Notes: generated from the sequence alone by a model not told the origin. Counted from the first letter of the stretch, positions 1 to 12,510 are shown. The stretch: 64,000 nt of DNA from Chrysoporthe austroafricana (GCA_001051155.2 JYIP02000009.1:2139927-2203926), one strand, 5' to 3'. Numbers and translations are program-made.

Positions 1-2589
1 CAAGACTTTCGTTATTATAAATGCTATTAAATTCTTATAATCGGAATGCATTATAATCTGGTATTTTGTTCCAATTAAATAGTATTGCTATTTCTCGAAT
101 GCTTTTACAATTGCCATTAATTCTTTATCCGGAATGCTATAAGAAAATTCTGGGCTGTTTAACTTTTTTGAGAAATTGCTTATAACTCTGAAATAACTTT
201 AGTCGTTTCGTTAGCCAAATTGTTTTCTTAATGCATAGTCTAATATATCGGTTTTAATTTTAAATAGCTTATTAAAGTTTATTTCGCAAAATATAAGTTC
301 TAATATTACCCGTTTCTTAATTTTATCAAATGCTTTTTAAATTTCTTATATCTATTCGAACTTTCGGTCTTTTTTTGTAAAATCCGTAAAAAGATATGCA
401 ATCTTGTTATAATCCTGAATGAATTATTAGTAAAAGTTAATATAGTTAAGGAATGCTTTAATTTCTTTTATTTTTTCCGGTATAAGCTATTCTTTTACCG
501 TTTGGATTTTATTTTTCTATATGCTAATCTTGCTTAATTCTATTATATAACCGAAATAGTTAATTTTCTACTAATAGAAATAGCATTTGCTTAATTTAAC
601 TAGAAACTTATTATCTTGCAATATTTGAAATACTTGCTATATATGCTATTTATAGAATTTAAGATCTTTTAAATAGATAAAGATAATATCGAAATAGATA
701 ATAATAGTAATATTCAAGTATTTGCGGAAAATATCGTTAATTATTTTTTGGAAAAATACGAGCGCGTTAATTAATTTAAAAGGTAAGATTATATATTCAA
801 AATATCCGTAACGGGTTCTAAATGCAGTTTTTCAAATATCGTTTTCTTTAATTCAGATATAATAGTATTTTTCTTTGAGGTCGAGCGTAATAAACTAATT
901 TATTCTTATTAACCGATCTTGCATTTCTCCTATTAAAGGTAAAGGATAACAGTTTTTAATTGTAATGTTATTAAGTTATCAGTAATTTATACAAAATCGT
1001 AATTTGCCGTTTTTTTTCGGTACGAATAGGATTGAATATCTTGCCGGTAATCGTAATTTCCGTATATAGCTTCTTTTCAAATTTTCGTTAATATATTCTT
1101 TAAATGTTTCGAGCTTTGCTTAGTCGAGCTTATAAATAGAGTAATTTTTTAATTTTGCTCTTTCTTTTAATAAGATTTTATAATTAAAAGGGCTATATTC
1201 TAGTAAACCGGTATCGAATTTCCTTTGCTATAGTTTTTTGAATTTATAGTATTCCTTTAATACGTTTTCGAGTTTTGGTAATAGTCCTTTTTCGTTTTCT
1301 GAAATCTGGAAGAATAAGAAGTATTATTAAGCATATTTTGCTTCGCTTGCTTCTTATCGCTATCTTTAGGGTTTAATTTCTAAGGGTTTCGAGTATTTAT
1401 TGCTTATTAGCCCGAATTTTCTTTCGTAATGTTTTTATATAAGAAGCTGAATTTCCTTATAATTCCAAAATCTATATTTTTTCGTAATATTCCGTATTAT
1501 ATTAGCTTTTTGCTAATCGCTAATTATTTGAATTCTTGGTTCGTTCCCAATTTGTATTTATAAGTTCGGGATATCCGTAATCTTTCTTTTTATCCTAGCA
1601 AGTTTTTCTGCTTTAAAGGTATATTTAAGCCTGTTTGAACGCATGCTCTTAATATTATCTTTAATAATTAAATTTTTCTTTTTTCCATTAATTATAACCT
1701 TTTTAGCGAATACGGTTTATTCTTATAAAATTTAGCTAGTAATTCAATCGATATAAGAGTTATGCTCTTTAAGCCAAAATACTCTTAAGATTAATTCGTA
1801 TTATGTTATATTTGTAATATCGAAAGTAATTTTCGTTATAAAATTCTAAATCGAAATAAGTAAGTAATTAATTTCCGTATCGATTATACTAAAGTTATAT
1901 ACGACCGCTTTTCTTTTTATAGTATTAAGTTTATAAGGATGTTCTTTTTATATTTAAGGAATCTTTTCCTTATTAATAATTTCTGGCAAGATAAAATTTC
2001 TTTATGCGCTGCTATCCAAAAGTGCGCTATATTGTTACCCGTTAATATATATATCTAATATAATATATTTTTCGTTTTCTTTTATAATCGCGTATAAAGA
2101 CTTTCTAGTCTTAATCGGCTATTATCCCGTTATAAGCGATCCTTCCCTTTTAGAGTATTTTGGGCTTCTTTCGCTATTTGCTTTGCCAATCTTCTTGCTT
2201 GGCTTTAAGCAAACTGCTTTATCTTTTCGACTTTTTGCAATCGGTATTATTCTTTAGCCTTATTTTATATATAAATGGAATATGCTTTGATATAGCATTG
2301 CTCTTATATTGCTTTTCTTTAAACGCATTTCTATAAATAATTGTCGGGTAGTTTTATATAAGCATTATTATTTTCGATATGCAAAACTCTTCTATATTTC
2401 TTTCGGGATTCCGTAATAAGTTGGATTAATTAATCCCATTCCCTAATCGGAAATTAATTATATTTAACTTTCTCGCTAAAATATATCTAGCAATTATAAT
2501 AAATACAATATATTCAAGCAAGTTTATAATAACGAAAGTATAAATAACTAATCCGTATATTTTCTTAAAGTTTATATTCGCTATTCTAT
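1..2589 (-). mobile_element. Element A: internal fragment of a RIP-degraded Ty3/gypsy chromovirus
   Basis: Read on the minus strand this stretch gives, from right to left, the gag-pol junction region, an aspartic protease with LLDS followed by Ser instead of Gly (about 2000-2030), the reverse transcriptase with its LDLKE and RIKEN stretches (about 840-900) and a YFDI remnant of the YLDD catalytic box (about 690-720), then the start of RNase H (1-260). Integrase and the 3' LTR lie outside the window. The right end breaks off inside gag, so no 5' LTR is present. It joins TLH copy 1 at about 2588 over a shared ATTCT. Stops are mainly TAA/TAG at former Gln codons. Confidence 0.85.
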
Positions 2590-3797
2590 CCTTAAGTAAA
2601 AGTGTCTTTAAAATAAAGGACAGTTTTTTTGTATAGGCAAAAATTTGGCGCTAGTAAAAACCGGGGGTAAAGGATCGGTTTAAAATTATACAAATTATAT
2701 TCAACCCGTTTTTCAAAATATTTGCATCGCTTTAATTCGATCTCTTATTTATCCAATATAGTCTATAATATATTTAAATATAAGAACTATGCAACATTTA
2801 AAAGAATTGCAATTGCAAACCTTAAGTTTTTACCCAGAAGATTCATAAAGCAAGCTTTACTTTTTGAAATAACCAATCAAAATGAAACGGGTTTTATACT
2901 AATCTTAATTCGGAATTCTAATTAAATAATTAACAGATTAAAGAACTTTCTATATTACCCCTAACCCGCTTGCATTTTTAATCAGAAAATAAATTAATAA
3001 GATAAATAAGAAAAAAAGTTAAAACTTATTATCCTTTCAAACCCCTTTTTCCATATATCGTAAATATCTATTTCGAATATAGCTAATCAAATCTATTTAT
3101 TCGTTTTTTATTTTCAATTATATATTGTAATATATAAAGAATACTATTTCGGCATTCTAGCAAACGAAATTCTAGCATATTTAACTATTTTATATTACTG
3201 AATATTAAAAAAATAATAATAATTTATTGCTCGCATTATTCAAAGCTTGCCTGGCATTTATCGTATGCAATAAGACTTGCAAGATTTCCGATTTCCAGAT
3301 CCGTTAAGCAATTCTATCCTATTTTTCAGTAATATTCAGATAAATAGCCTTGCTTATTAAGAATGCTATTTTATTAGCTAGCAATATAATAAAATACGAG
3401 ATTACTATTGCATTTCGTACAGATAAGTTAATCCTTATACAAATAGCTATCTGTTTGCTTATAAAGCTATTCTCTTAGTCCTTTAGCGAATGCAAGTACG
3501 CTATTAATAGCTCTTTCCAAACTAGCAAGCTAGCAAATAGTTCGAAGTAAAACGGCAGAGCAATATCGCAGAAAACGGGCATAGCAGCAAGGAATTTCCG
3601 AAATAGCAAATTATCGTATCCTTTCGCCGAATATAACAAATATTTACCGATTAGACAGATAAACAAATCCAGGAAAAGGACGAGCAGCTAAAGCTTAACT
3701 TATAGCTTTGCAAAATAAGCTAAGCTGCTTATTTGCAAAGTTTCGACTTAATCAGAATTAAAGATTTCGTTATGCCGATCCGGGAAGATAAGCCGGT
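2588..3797 (+). pseudogene. TLH copy 1: N-terminal fragment of a telomere-linked RecQ-like helicase gene
   Basis: This fragment is nearly the same sequence, base for base, as the first part of TLH copy 2 (34073-34636 continued at 41838-42480). That match shows that the two blocks separated by element D elsewhere were once contiguous: here the stretch ending ...ATTTCGGCATT reads straight through at about 3150. The reading frame continues through RIP stops from an N-terminal region of unknown function (about 2690-2930) into a putative C2H2/DUF3505-like zinc finger (about 3140-3190) and a Gln-rich region. It ends where element B is inserted, at CCGGT (3793-3797). The helicase domains are not found on the far side of element B, so this copy is truncated. 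Confidence 0.8.
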
Positions 3798-4312
3798 TGT
3801 TATGAACCAACGGACGGTTCAAGTTACAGGAACAGATCGGATCAGTAAATCCGGGACTAACGTAATACGGATCTAACATCCGATATAAGGAACCACTTAT
3901 ATAAGGATACTTGACCATCCTAGATTATATAACCAGGGTTAGGGTTAGAAAGGAGGCAGGATCTGAAGATCTGTCCCAGATCTCCAGATCCAGGATCTGA
4001 GGATCTATCCCAAATCTCCAGATCCAGGATCTAAAGATCTGTCCCAGATCCGACAGATCCATACTGAAAGGCTGAATATATATATATAAGAACATACTCA
4101 TTACCCCTCTAATAGACATAAAATATAGCTCTTTAGTTATCAATCTAAGTATTAATTGGATTATTACTATTAATAATTACTAGGACTTGTAAACATTGCG
4201 ATACTCAGTAAATCGTATTCCAATATTCAAAGCCTATATTTGGTATTGCTCTTGCTAGTATAAACCCCCTAACTCTATAGTATATTTCAGGATTGCTATA
4301 GCATTTATAATA
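3798..4312 (+). repeat. 5' LTR of element B (515 bp)
   Basis: It begins TGTTATGAAC and ends TTATAATA, the RIP form of TCATAACA, so it has the same inverted ends as the other LTRs here. It contains GGGTTAGGGTTAG at about 3938-3950. A block of interlocking palindromic repeats built from GATCTG, CAGATCC and GGATCT follows at 3955-4068, then a TATATATATAAG box at about 4078. The last 220 bp are shared with elements C, D and E. A possible primer binding site (TTTTGACAATTC) starts directly after the LTR. Confidence 0.9.
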
Positions 4313-4373
4313 TTTTGACAATTCTTATTCAAGAATGGTTTAGTATATTCCCTTTGAGCAATACCGGAATACG

Positions 4374-6440
4374 ATAGCGCCTTAGATCCCGTTTTTTTCC
4401 AGCAACCAGGCCTTTTAAGAAAGAAACCCGGTTATTCTTATTAACGAACAATTCCAGGAATAGAATATGGCCTTATACTAACAGCTCGAGGAAGTTAAGA
4501 ACGAGGTTCTCTGCTTTAACGCCTTTTAGCAAGCTAAGGCTTTCAAGCTTAATAAGCCCGGGCCCTATAAAGGCATTCGTAAAGACTTCCAAGCCTTCTT
4601 AACCTAGCTTAAAGCCTACTTTAAGCATTATAATATCCAATTCAGGACTATTTATAACAAAATCGACTTTGCAGGAAATCGATTCGAAAGAATAGCATTC
4701 CAGTAATGGGAATTTACTTTCCGTAATTACCTGGATAACGATAACGCATTCCGTTCCGAAAATACTAAACGTATCTTCCAATACTATTCTAATTTCGAAA
4801 GGGCTTTTACTAAGACTTTCGGAAATCTGGATAAATAATATATTGCAGTATAGCAGTTAGAGGCATTTCGGCAAACAGAATTGGTAACGGACTATATAGC
4901 CAAGTTTTAGCAAATTATTGCTTATTTCGATTACGAAAATAAGCCTTTTATAAACGCTTACTATGCGGGATTCAAAGAAGAAATTAAAGACGAGCTTTAT
5001 AAGGAAGACCGACCCGAAAAATTTAGCGAGTTTATTAATAAAGCGATCCGTATCGATAATCGCCTTTACGAACGATATTAGTAGCGACAGAAAAACTATG
5101 GCTATATTCCGAAATACTAGCCCAATTCTGGAAAGTACAGGTTCCAATATAGCAATTAGAAAAGTATAGCCTATTCGGGCACGATATATGCCAGACTTAT
5201 AGAACTAAATACCTTTATACGGGAGCAGCGCAAGGGAATTACTTATTACAATTGTAGCAAAAAAGGATATATCGCTCGAAATTGCTATTAAGAGAGGAAA
5301 AAACGAAAATGGAAGCCAGTCCCGGAAAAATAGGTTAATATCGCTCAATAATAAGAACCCAATTAGCTAAGCAATAATTTTTTACCAAAATAAGTAACGG
5401 ACCCTGATTACGGTAATATAAGCTAGACGGCTTATTATTAAGATTATTGCTTATTGCACTTTTCGGCAAAAGAAAGCTTAGAATAATTCTTATATAAACT
5501 TAAGGGATAACGGCAACTCGCTATGAGAAAAAAAGGCCCATTTTACGATATAGCTATAAACGATAACGATTCGGACTGCTCAAGCAACCCGCTAGATATC
5601 AGAAAAGAAGACTTAAAACGATTTCCCTTAAAGATATATTTCGATAAGCGATAAGAAGTAATAGCAAAAAAGGAATTCGGTACTTTAAATACGGTAATAC
5701 TTATACTTAGTATTGCTACGGGAAAAATAGCGTTCCCAGACCGATAGCCAGATAACCAACCAACCCTTATACTCGAAAAAGAATCAGAAAAGCCCGGTAT
5801 CCAAAATACGAAACAATTATAGCAAAAGTATAGCAACTGGATAACCAAATATACGAAAATTGAATATTTAATTTACGGGCTTACATTATAAGAACTCTTT
5901 TAAAGCATCTTATTCTAGAATAATAAATGCAAATTCCAGGAAGATAGAAAGATTAGTTACTTATATTTTCGATATTATAAACTTGCTTAAATATATTGCG
6001 TATATTACAATTGCTAGATATATTTTAGCGAGAAAGTCAAATATAATTGGTTCCCAATTAAGGAATAGGATTAATTAATCCAACTTATTATAAAATCCCA
6101 GGGAAAATACAGAAAAGTCTTGCATATCGAATACGGCAACGCTTATATCGGATTACTTAATAATTATTTATAGAAATGCATTTAAGGAAGAATAATATGG
6201 GAATAATGCTATATATTAGCATATTCTATCTATATGCAAGACAAAACTAAAGAATAGTATTGATTGCAAAAAGCTGAAAAGGTAAAGCAGTACGCTTAAA
6301 GCCAAGCAAGAAGGTTAGCAAAGCAAGCAGCGAGATAAGCACAAAACGACCTAAAAGGAAAAGATCGCCTATAAAAGAATAATAATCGATTAGAACTATA
6401 AGGTCCTTATATATCGTTACGAATAATAAGGAAAAATATA
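4374..6440 (+). pseudogene. gag: gag of element B (broken)
   Basis: The start is an ATA where element D has ATG (followed by Ala-Pro-Gln-Ile-Pro), so the initiator was lost to a TG-to-TA change. The frame runs through many TAA/TAG codons that are CAA/CAG in the sister copies. The capsid-like region lies at about 4560-5060. A zinc knuckle of the C-x2-C-x4-H-x4-C type is at 5238-5290; its first Cys is now Tyr and its His is Tyr. The C-terminal part overlaps pol in the -1 frame. Confidence 0.8.
6350..6356 (+). promoter_or_regulatory. RIP-altered -1 frameshift heptamer of element B (CCTAAAA)
   Basis: The first base is the third base of a gag codon (offset 1976 from the gag start), so the heptamer has X_XXY_YYZ phase. 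Elements C and E have CCCAAAA at the same place; CCA to CTA is one RIP-type change. The protease frame opens in -1 from here. Confidence 0.6.
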
Positions 6441-9400
6441 TTATCTTGGATATATATATTAATGGGCAACGATATAGCATATTATTAAATAGTAGCGTAT
6501 AAGGAAATTTCATTTCGCTAGAAGTCGTTAATAAGAAATAGATTCCCTGGATATAGAAAAAGGATCTCTATAGATTTAATACTATAGAAGGAAAAGCGGT
6601 TGCATATAACTTTGGTATAATCGATATAGAAACTAATTACCTACTTATTTCGATTCAAAGCTTTATAATAGAAACTACTTTCGATATTATAAATATAGCA
6701 TAATACGAATTGATTTTAGAAATATTTTGGCTTAAAGAATATAATCCTTATATTAATTGGATTACTGGCCAGATTTTATAAGAGCAAGCCGTACTTACTA
6801 AAAGGATTGCAATTAACGGAAAAAGGAAAGTCTTAATTACTGAAAATAGCATTAGGAATATACGCTCAAACAGGCTTAGATTTACCCTTAAAGCAGAAAG
6901 ACTTGCCAAAATAAAAAGAAGGGTTACGGGAACTTCGAACTTACGAGTACAGGTTGGGAATGGATCAAGAATCCAAGCAACTAGCATTTAGCAAAAGGCT
7001 AATTTAGCGCGGAGCGTTACAAAACTATATAGATTATAGAATTATAAAGAAATTCAGCTTTTAGCATAACGAATATAAGAAGATTACAAAAAAAGGTTTA
7101 GCTTTACAAATAATAAATACTTAAAGCTATTAGAAATCAAAATATACAAATAAAGGAAAGAAATAATAGAAGAAAGATATGCTTAACAGTACTTTCTATT
7201 CTTCCAAATTACAGAAAACGAAAAAAGACTGCTATTAGAATTTAAGAACGTATTACGGGAATATTACGAATTCAAAAAACTATAGCAAGGAAAATTCGAT
7301 ACCGGTTTACCAGAATATAGCCCTTTTAACCATAAAATCCTACTGAAAGAAAGAATAAAACCCAAGAATTATTCTATTTATAAGCTCGATCAAGCAAAAT
7401 TCGAAACGCTTAAGGAATATATTGACAAAAACTTAAAAAGAGGCTATATACGGAAGTTGCAATTATTAGCAAGATACTTAATCCTATTCGTACCCAAAAA
7501 GAACGGCAAATTATAACTTTGTATGGATTATAAGCAGCTTAACGATATTACGATCAAGAATCGCTATCCTTTGCCTTTAATAAGGGAAATGCAAAACCGG
7601 TTAGTAAAAGCAAATTGGTTTATTATACTCGACTTTAAAGAAAGATATTACTATATCCGAATTAAAGAAAATAATATTTGGAAAATAACATTTAGAACCC
7701 GTTACGGACATTTTGAATACGTAATCTTACTTTTTGGACTAACTAATGCATTTGCGTTTTTCCAAAAAATAATTAACGATATTTTCCGCAAATAGTTGAA
7801 TATTATTATTATTATTTATTTTAATAATATCTTTATTTATTCAAGAGATTTCGAATCCTATAAATAATATATATAGCAAGTATTCCAGATTTTGCAAGAT
7901 AATAAATTCTTAATCGAATTAAGCAAATGTTATTTTTATTAATAAAAAGTTAATTATTTCGGTTATACGATAAAACCGAGCAAAATTAGTATATAGAAAA
8001 ATAAAGTCCAAGCAATAAAAGAATAGCTTATATTAGAAAAGACAAAAGAAATTAAAGCATTTTTCGGCTATACCAACTTTTACCGATAGTTTATTCGAAA
8101 TTATAGCAAAATCGCATGCCCTTTTACGGATCTTACGAAAAAGGACTAAAGGTTCGAATGGACTTAAGAAGTATAGAAAGCATTCGACAAAATCAAAAAA
8201 CGGGTAATATCAGAGCCTATATTTTGCGAAACAAACCCAAACAAACTATTTAAAATCGAAACCGATATATCGGATTACGCATTAAGAGGATAACTAGATT
8301 AACGAGACGATTAAAGATATTTTAAGATCGTAAGCAACTTTTCAAAGAAATTAAATAGCCCAGAATTCAATTATAGCATCCCGGATAAGGAATTAATGGC
8401 AATAATAAAAGCATTCGAAAAATGGCAGCACTATTTAATTGGAACAAAATACTAGATTATAATATATTCCGATTATAAAAACCTAATAATATTTATAATA
8501 ACGAAAGTTCTGAATAAGCGATAAGTCAGATAGGCGGAATTCCTTTTACAATTCGATTTAAAAATCGTTTATTGTAAAGGATTAGAAAATAGCAAAGCAG
8601 ATGCATTTAGCAAACGGTTAAACTATTAAAATATAGAGCTAAAAGAACTTCAAAATATCTTTCGATAAGACAAAGACGGCAATCTTGTAAACGAAGCCAG
8701 AGAATTCGATATAATTATCAAAATTAGCAATAATAAAGAAAAACCAGAAAGTATAATTCCCGAAAAACAGAATAAATATATCCGAAATATATATAATATA
8801 CTAGCATACGGCTATTAAGGAATTAGAATTATATACGAAAGAATTAAGAGATATTAGAACTTTCTAGAATTAAGGAAAAGAATTGAGAAAATCTTATAAG
8901 AATGCGATAATTACAGAAAAAATAAGATCGAATATTATAAGCTTTATAGACTGCTTTAGCCATTTCCCATTCCGAAAGCAGTTTGGCAATCTATTAGCTG
9001 GGATTTCATTATAAAGCTATCCTTTTTACGAAAACCTTTAACTAAAATGCAATATAATAGCATTTTAGTAATAGTTTGCAAACTAAGCAAATATGCTTAT
9101 TTCTTCCTTTATAAAGAAAGCAATATAGCAGAAGATCTCGCATATATATTTTTCAGAATAGTTATAGCCAATTATAGCATACTCAAAGAAATTATTTCCG
9201 ATAAAGATAGGAAATTCGTATTAAACTTCTGGATATCGCTTATAAAGCTATTCGGAATATAATAAAAAATATTTATAATATTCCATTTGCAAACGGACGG
9301 ATAAACGGAACGAATAAACTAAATCGTTAAATAATACTTACGGTATTATATAAATTATAAATAAAATAACTGGATCGACTTATTGCCCTTAATATAGTTT

Positions 9401-10120
9401 GCATATAATAGCGCAAATATAAATACGATAAAGAAATTACTATTTTACGCGCTATACGGCTATAATTCGATAGCTTATTATAACGAATTATTAAGAATAA
9501 ATGCAAAAGTAGCAGAAAAACGAATCAAAAAGATTAAGAAATGCTAAAAGGAATTTCAGGAAGAACTGAAATTTATACAAAAAAGAATAACGAAATATGC
9601 TAATTCCAAGAGAATTGAGAGATTAATTCTGCAGGAAAGAGATAAAGTTTACCTCGTTCGATAAAAAGAATATATCAAAATAACTAGACTTTCTTATTCG
9701 CTAGATTATAAGAAATTCGGATTATTCAAAATTCTAAGGAAAATCTCAAATATCAATTTTGAATTTGCGCTATTTTACGGAATAAAAATCTACCCGGTTT
9801 TTCATATCTCGTTTCTTAAACCAGTATTCAAAATAGCCAAAACAGATAATACGGCATAAACAGAAAGCGAAAAACCGGAATACGAAATAGAACGAATCCT
9901 TAAGTACTGAAAATTAATAAATTATAAAGAATACCTGATTAAATAGAAAAGATATTATTTAAGCGAAAATAGCTAGGAACCAATCGAAAATTTCGTCTAT
10001 ATATAAAAAGCCTTAGAAATTTATCTAGAAAAAGTACGACTACTTTCGAATAAGAAGCGTTAATATAAATATACTAATAAGGGATAGCAGAATTTATTAA
10101 TTACTAATTCGCAAACGGCC
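6350..10120 (+). pseudogene. pol: pol of element B: PR-RT-RNaseH-IN-chromodomain (broken)
   Basis: The frame is -1 relative to gag. The protease at about 6450-6800 has Asn-Ser-Ser where Asp-Ser-Gly is expected. The reverse transcriptase (about 7460-8010) keeps the CMDYKQLN and RIKEN-type stretches, but the YLDD box is now YFNN (about 7815-7830). RNase H is at about 8240-8620. The integrase zinc region is at about 8790-8960, and its DDE core at 9000-9500 keeps DKDRKF and QTDGQTERIN. A chromodomain follows at about 9880-9990, with several key aromatic residues changed. Substitutions are almost all of the C-to-T/G-to-A type, so the copy is enzymatically dead. Confidence 0.85.
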
Positions 10121-10139
10121 TAGCAATAGCTTTTCCGAA

Positions 10140-10735
10140 ATTAGCAATATCAAAAAAACTAAAATCCATAATAGATCAATTAATCTTCCCAATCCCTTGC
10201 AAAACGGAATCGGGATAACTTTCGGGTAACGGATTTTCGAATACTAAAGCCTTTATATTCCGGTTAGCCTTTTCAGCAGCCGCGCGCTCGGCTTCCGCCT
10301 CTTCCTTTTCCAATCTCTTTAGATCCTCGAGGTTAAACAGATTACGACGGAAAGCCCGAGCTATTCGCTCTCGCTATATTCGTTTCTGTTTTCGTAGCCT
10401 TATCAATTTGTTTTCCAAACCTTCGATTTCATCTTCCAACTTCTGAAACTGATTGGATGCAAAAGAAAGTTCCGCAGCATTAATAAGCTCTAAGATATCG
10501 CAATTCGACTGATTATATTAGATATATTTAAAATAACGAGACGAATCCTGCTTAGAAATAGCATATAATTCAAGCTCAAAACGATCGCAATAAGAATAAG
10601 GACGTATAATAACCGTACGATAAATAATTCGAAAAATTAGAGACTTGCATTGCTTATTCTTATTAAGGCGAAAATTGGAAGATTTCGGTTTCGAAATTCT
10701 ATTCGGCATCTCGATCAAGAAAGCACGATACTATA
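10140..10735 (-). pseudogene. Opposite-strand accessory ORF of element B: Cys-rich plus coiled coil
   Basis: Reading leftwards from about 10713 (MPNRISKPK...), the frame gives a short basic N-terminus and then a region where Tyr residues replace a C-x2-C...C...C-x2-C pattern, as judged from element C. A Glu/Lys/Leu-rich segment follows (about 10250-10460) that looks like a coiled coil, with LEDEIEGLENKL and a downstream ERAAAEKANR run. It lies between the chromodomain and the 3' LTR on the strand opposite pol. Elements C, D and E have the same arrangement, so it is a family trait and not chance. The function is unknown. Confidence 0.65.
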
Positions 10736-10798
10736 CCTAGACGAACAAGATTACTTACGAAAGATCGTTAAGGATAACGACTAATAGGAAGGAGATAA

Positions 10799-10936
10799 TA
10801 TTATAAACTAACGGACGGTTTAAGTTATAAAAACAGATCGGATTAATAAATCCGGGATTAACGTAATACGGATCCAATATCCGATATAAGGAACTACTTA
10901 TATAAAGATGCTTGACCATCCTAGATTATATAAACC
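10799..10936 (+). repeat. Truncated 3' LTR of element B
   Basis: It matches the first 139 bp of the 5' LTR at 3798 and starts TATTATAAAC after the polypurine tract. Homology stops at the last bases of CTAGATTATATAA; what follows is unrelated, which marks a deletion or recombination junction. Confidence 0.85.
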
Positions 10937-11859
10937 CTGTATAATCGTTTAATCAGTCCGACTAATATCGCAAATTTTCCCGCATTTTCTAATTAATTAA
11001 AATATATATTTCGATTAGTCGAATTGACTAGAGTAGCTGCATCCAATTAAAATTCCAAGAAAAATAGGTCCGAGCAGTCGAATTTCAAGAATATTTTTAT
11101 ATTAGATCAGTCGATTCTATTTGATCAGTCAGCATTCTTATTCTTTCAATCAATCGAATTTTCATTAAGCTAGCTATACCCAATAAAAGGGACGGGAAAA
11201 ATAAACCCGAATAATCGAACTATAAAATGCTTATTTATCAGATCATTCGAATCTATCGTATTAGTCGGTATCCTTATTACAAAAATCAATCGAATCCTCA
11301 GATCTATTATAAGTACCGTTAAAATCAATTGATTCCAAAAACTTTACAATACAAGCTTTACTATTGCCATTCCTATACGAGCATTAAGTTCAATTGATTC
11401 CAGAAAAGCCATTCTCTTTTTATTTTTCTACCTAATTGATTCTAGTTGCTCTAAAAAAGAATTCTTTTTTTTTTTATTTTATATTAAGATAAAACCCTTT
11501 CCTATGCTAATATTTGCGCAATTACGACAAATAGTTTAAGCTTTTCTTTACTTCCTATATAATCCTTTTTACGAAGCTATTTTCCAGCTTTACCCGGCTT
11601 ATTGCTTTTCAACTGCAAGCCTTCTTATATATATATTTTAGGCCTTTTATACGTTTTAATCGATCTTGCTATTTCTGCCTGCTTGTAATACAAAACTCAA
11701 ATAAGAATATCGATAAATGCTTTCCTATATATATAAACGACCTCTTTATTATATGCGAACTTGCCATTCCTTAGCCTTTTGAATTTCCTATATATATATT
11801 GTAGGCAGAGATATATAGAGCAGGTTAAATAATGATTTAAGTACTTTTCCTTTTTTATT
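10937..11859. other. Spacer with a recurring ATCAATCGAATTC-like motif; no gene seen
   Basis: No convincing reading frame was found. From about 10940 to 11450 a degenerate motif of the form ATCARTCGAATYC recurs roughly a dozen times at 30-60 bp spacing (for example near 11015, 11073, 11110, 11150, 11240, 11290, 11328, 11390 and 11437). From 11450 to 11859 the sequence is AT-rich with TATATATATAT runs near 11625, 11732 and 11795. Confidence 0.6.
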
Positions 11860-12510
11860 TCTGCCCGAATCCTATCCGTTTCTTGCTATAATTCGTTTTA
11901 AAACCCAAAGCATTTATATTAAGAATATACGATATTTATTCTTTATACGAAAAGGCAATATATATACTTAGCGTAATAATCGTATTCGTTAGCATAATGG
12001 CATTGCAAAAACTTTTCTAATGCTATAATCAATAAAGCCTAGTCCGTATTTTATATCCGAGCTCATTTTTATTGCATTCGGTAGTATTATAATGCTTATT
12101 ATATATCCATATATTCCAAAGGCAATAGCGGTAAAAGTTTAGTATACGTTATAGCGGAAAAAGAAGCCGGCAAGAATATTACGGCAAACGGAATGCCCGA
12201 TAGATTAGCAGAATAGTCTTTCTATACTTGGATCGGGCTAAGTAATCTATTTCGCGAATCCGAAACGGGATTGCCGGGACGTTTCGAAAAAGTAATCGCA
12301 AGAAATGGGCTCGGCTTTTCGGATTAAAATTTCGAAAAGCTTTCATTATATAGGGTTAAGCTCTTATCATTGCTAATATCGCTCGTTACGCGCGGGGGTA
12401 AAGCTCGAGATCTTGGTTACGGCTATAGCGGGAAGTCGTATAATGCTACCGAAAGCGTTTTGGATCCCGATTTCTATATAAATGCCGATAAAGTTAATAG
12501 CGTATAGCTT
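11860..12510 (+). pseudogene. G1: unidentified RIP-degraded gene, about 215 codons
   Basis: One frame stays protein-like from about 11860 to a TAG at 12508 once TAA/TAG are read as former Gln codons; the residue mix is balanced, including stretches such as RESETGLPGRFEKV and NATESVLDPDFYINAD. I do not recognise the family. It is convergent with the helicase remnant RH on the other strand. The start is not defined. The same frame stays open to 12888, but beyond 12510 that is the shadow of RH. Confidence 0.5.

Larger units (their letters stand above)
3798..10936 (+). mobile_element. Element B: RIP-degraded chromovirus with truncated 3' LTR
   Basis: The order is 5' LTR, gag, pol (PR-RT-RH-IN-chromodomain), an opposite-strand accessory ORF, a polypurine tract (AGGAAGGAGATAA, ending at 10798), then 139 bp of 3' LTR. 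The left end starts TGTTATG inside TLH copy 1, with CCGGT just before it as the expected target-site duplication. The right end cannot be tested because the 3' LTR stops after CTAGATTATATAA, where unrelated sequence begins. The 3' LTR fragment is more heavily mutated than the same part of the 5' LTR (for example TGTTATGAACC became TATTATAAACT). Confidence 0.9.

Noticed and set aside
3938..3950. A chromosome end or internal telomere at the TTAGGG repeats
   Set aside because: Only two units, present at the same place in every LTR of the family; they belong to the retrotransposon and not to a telomere tract.
10799..10936. A solo LTR of an independent element
   Set aside because: It directly follows a polypurine tract and the accessory ORF of element B and matches B's own 5' LTR, so it is B's truncated 3' LTR.
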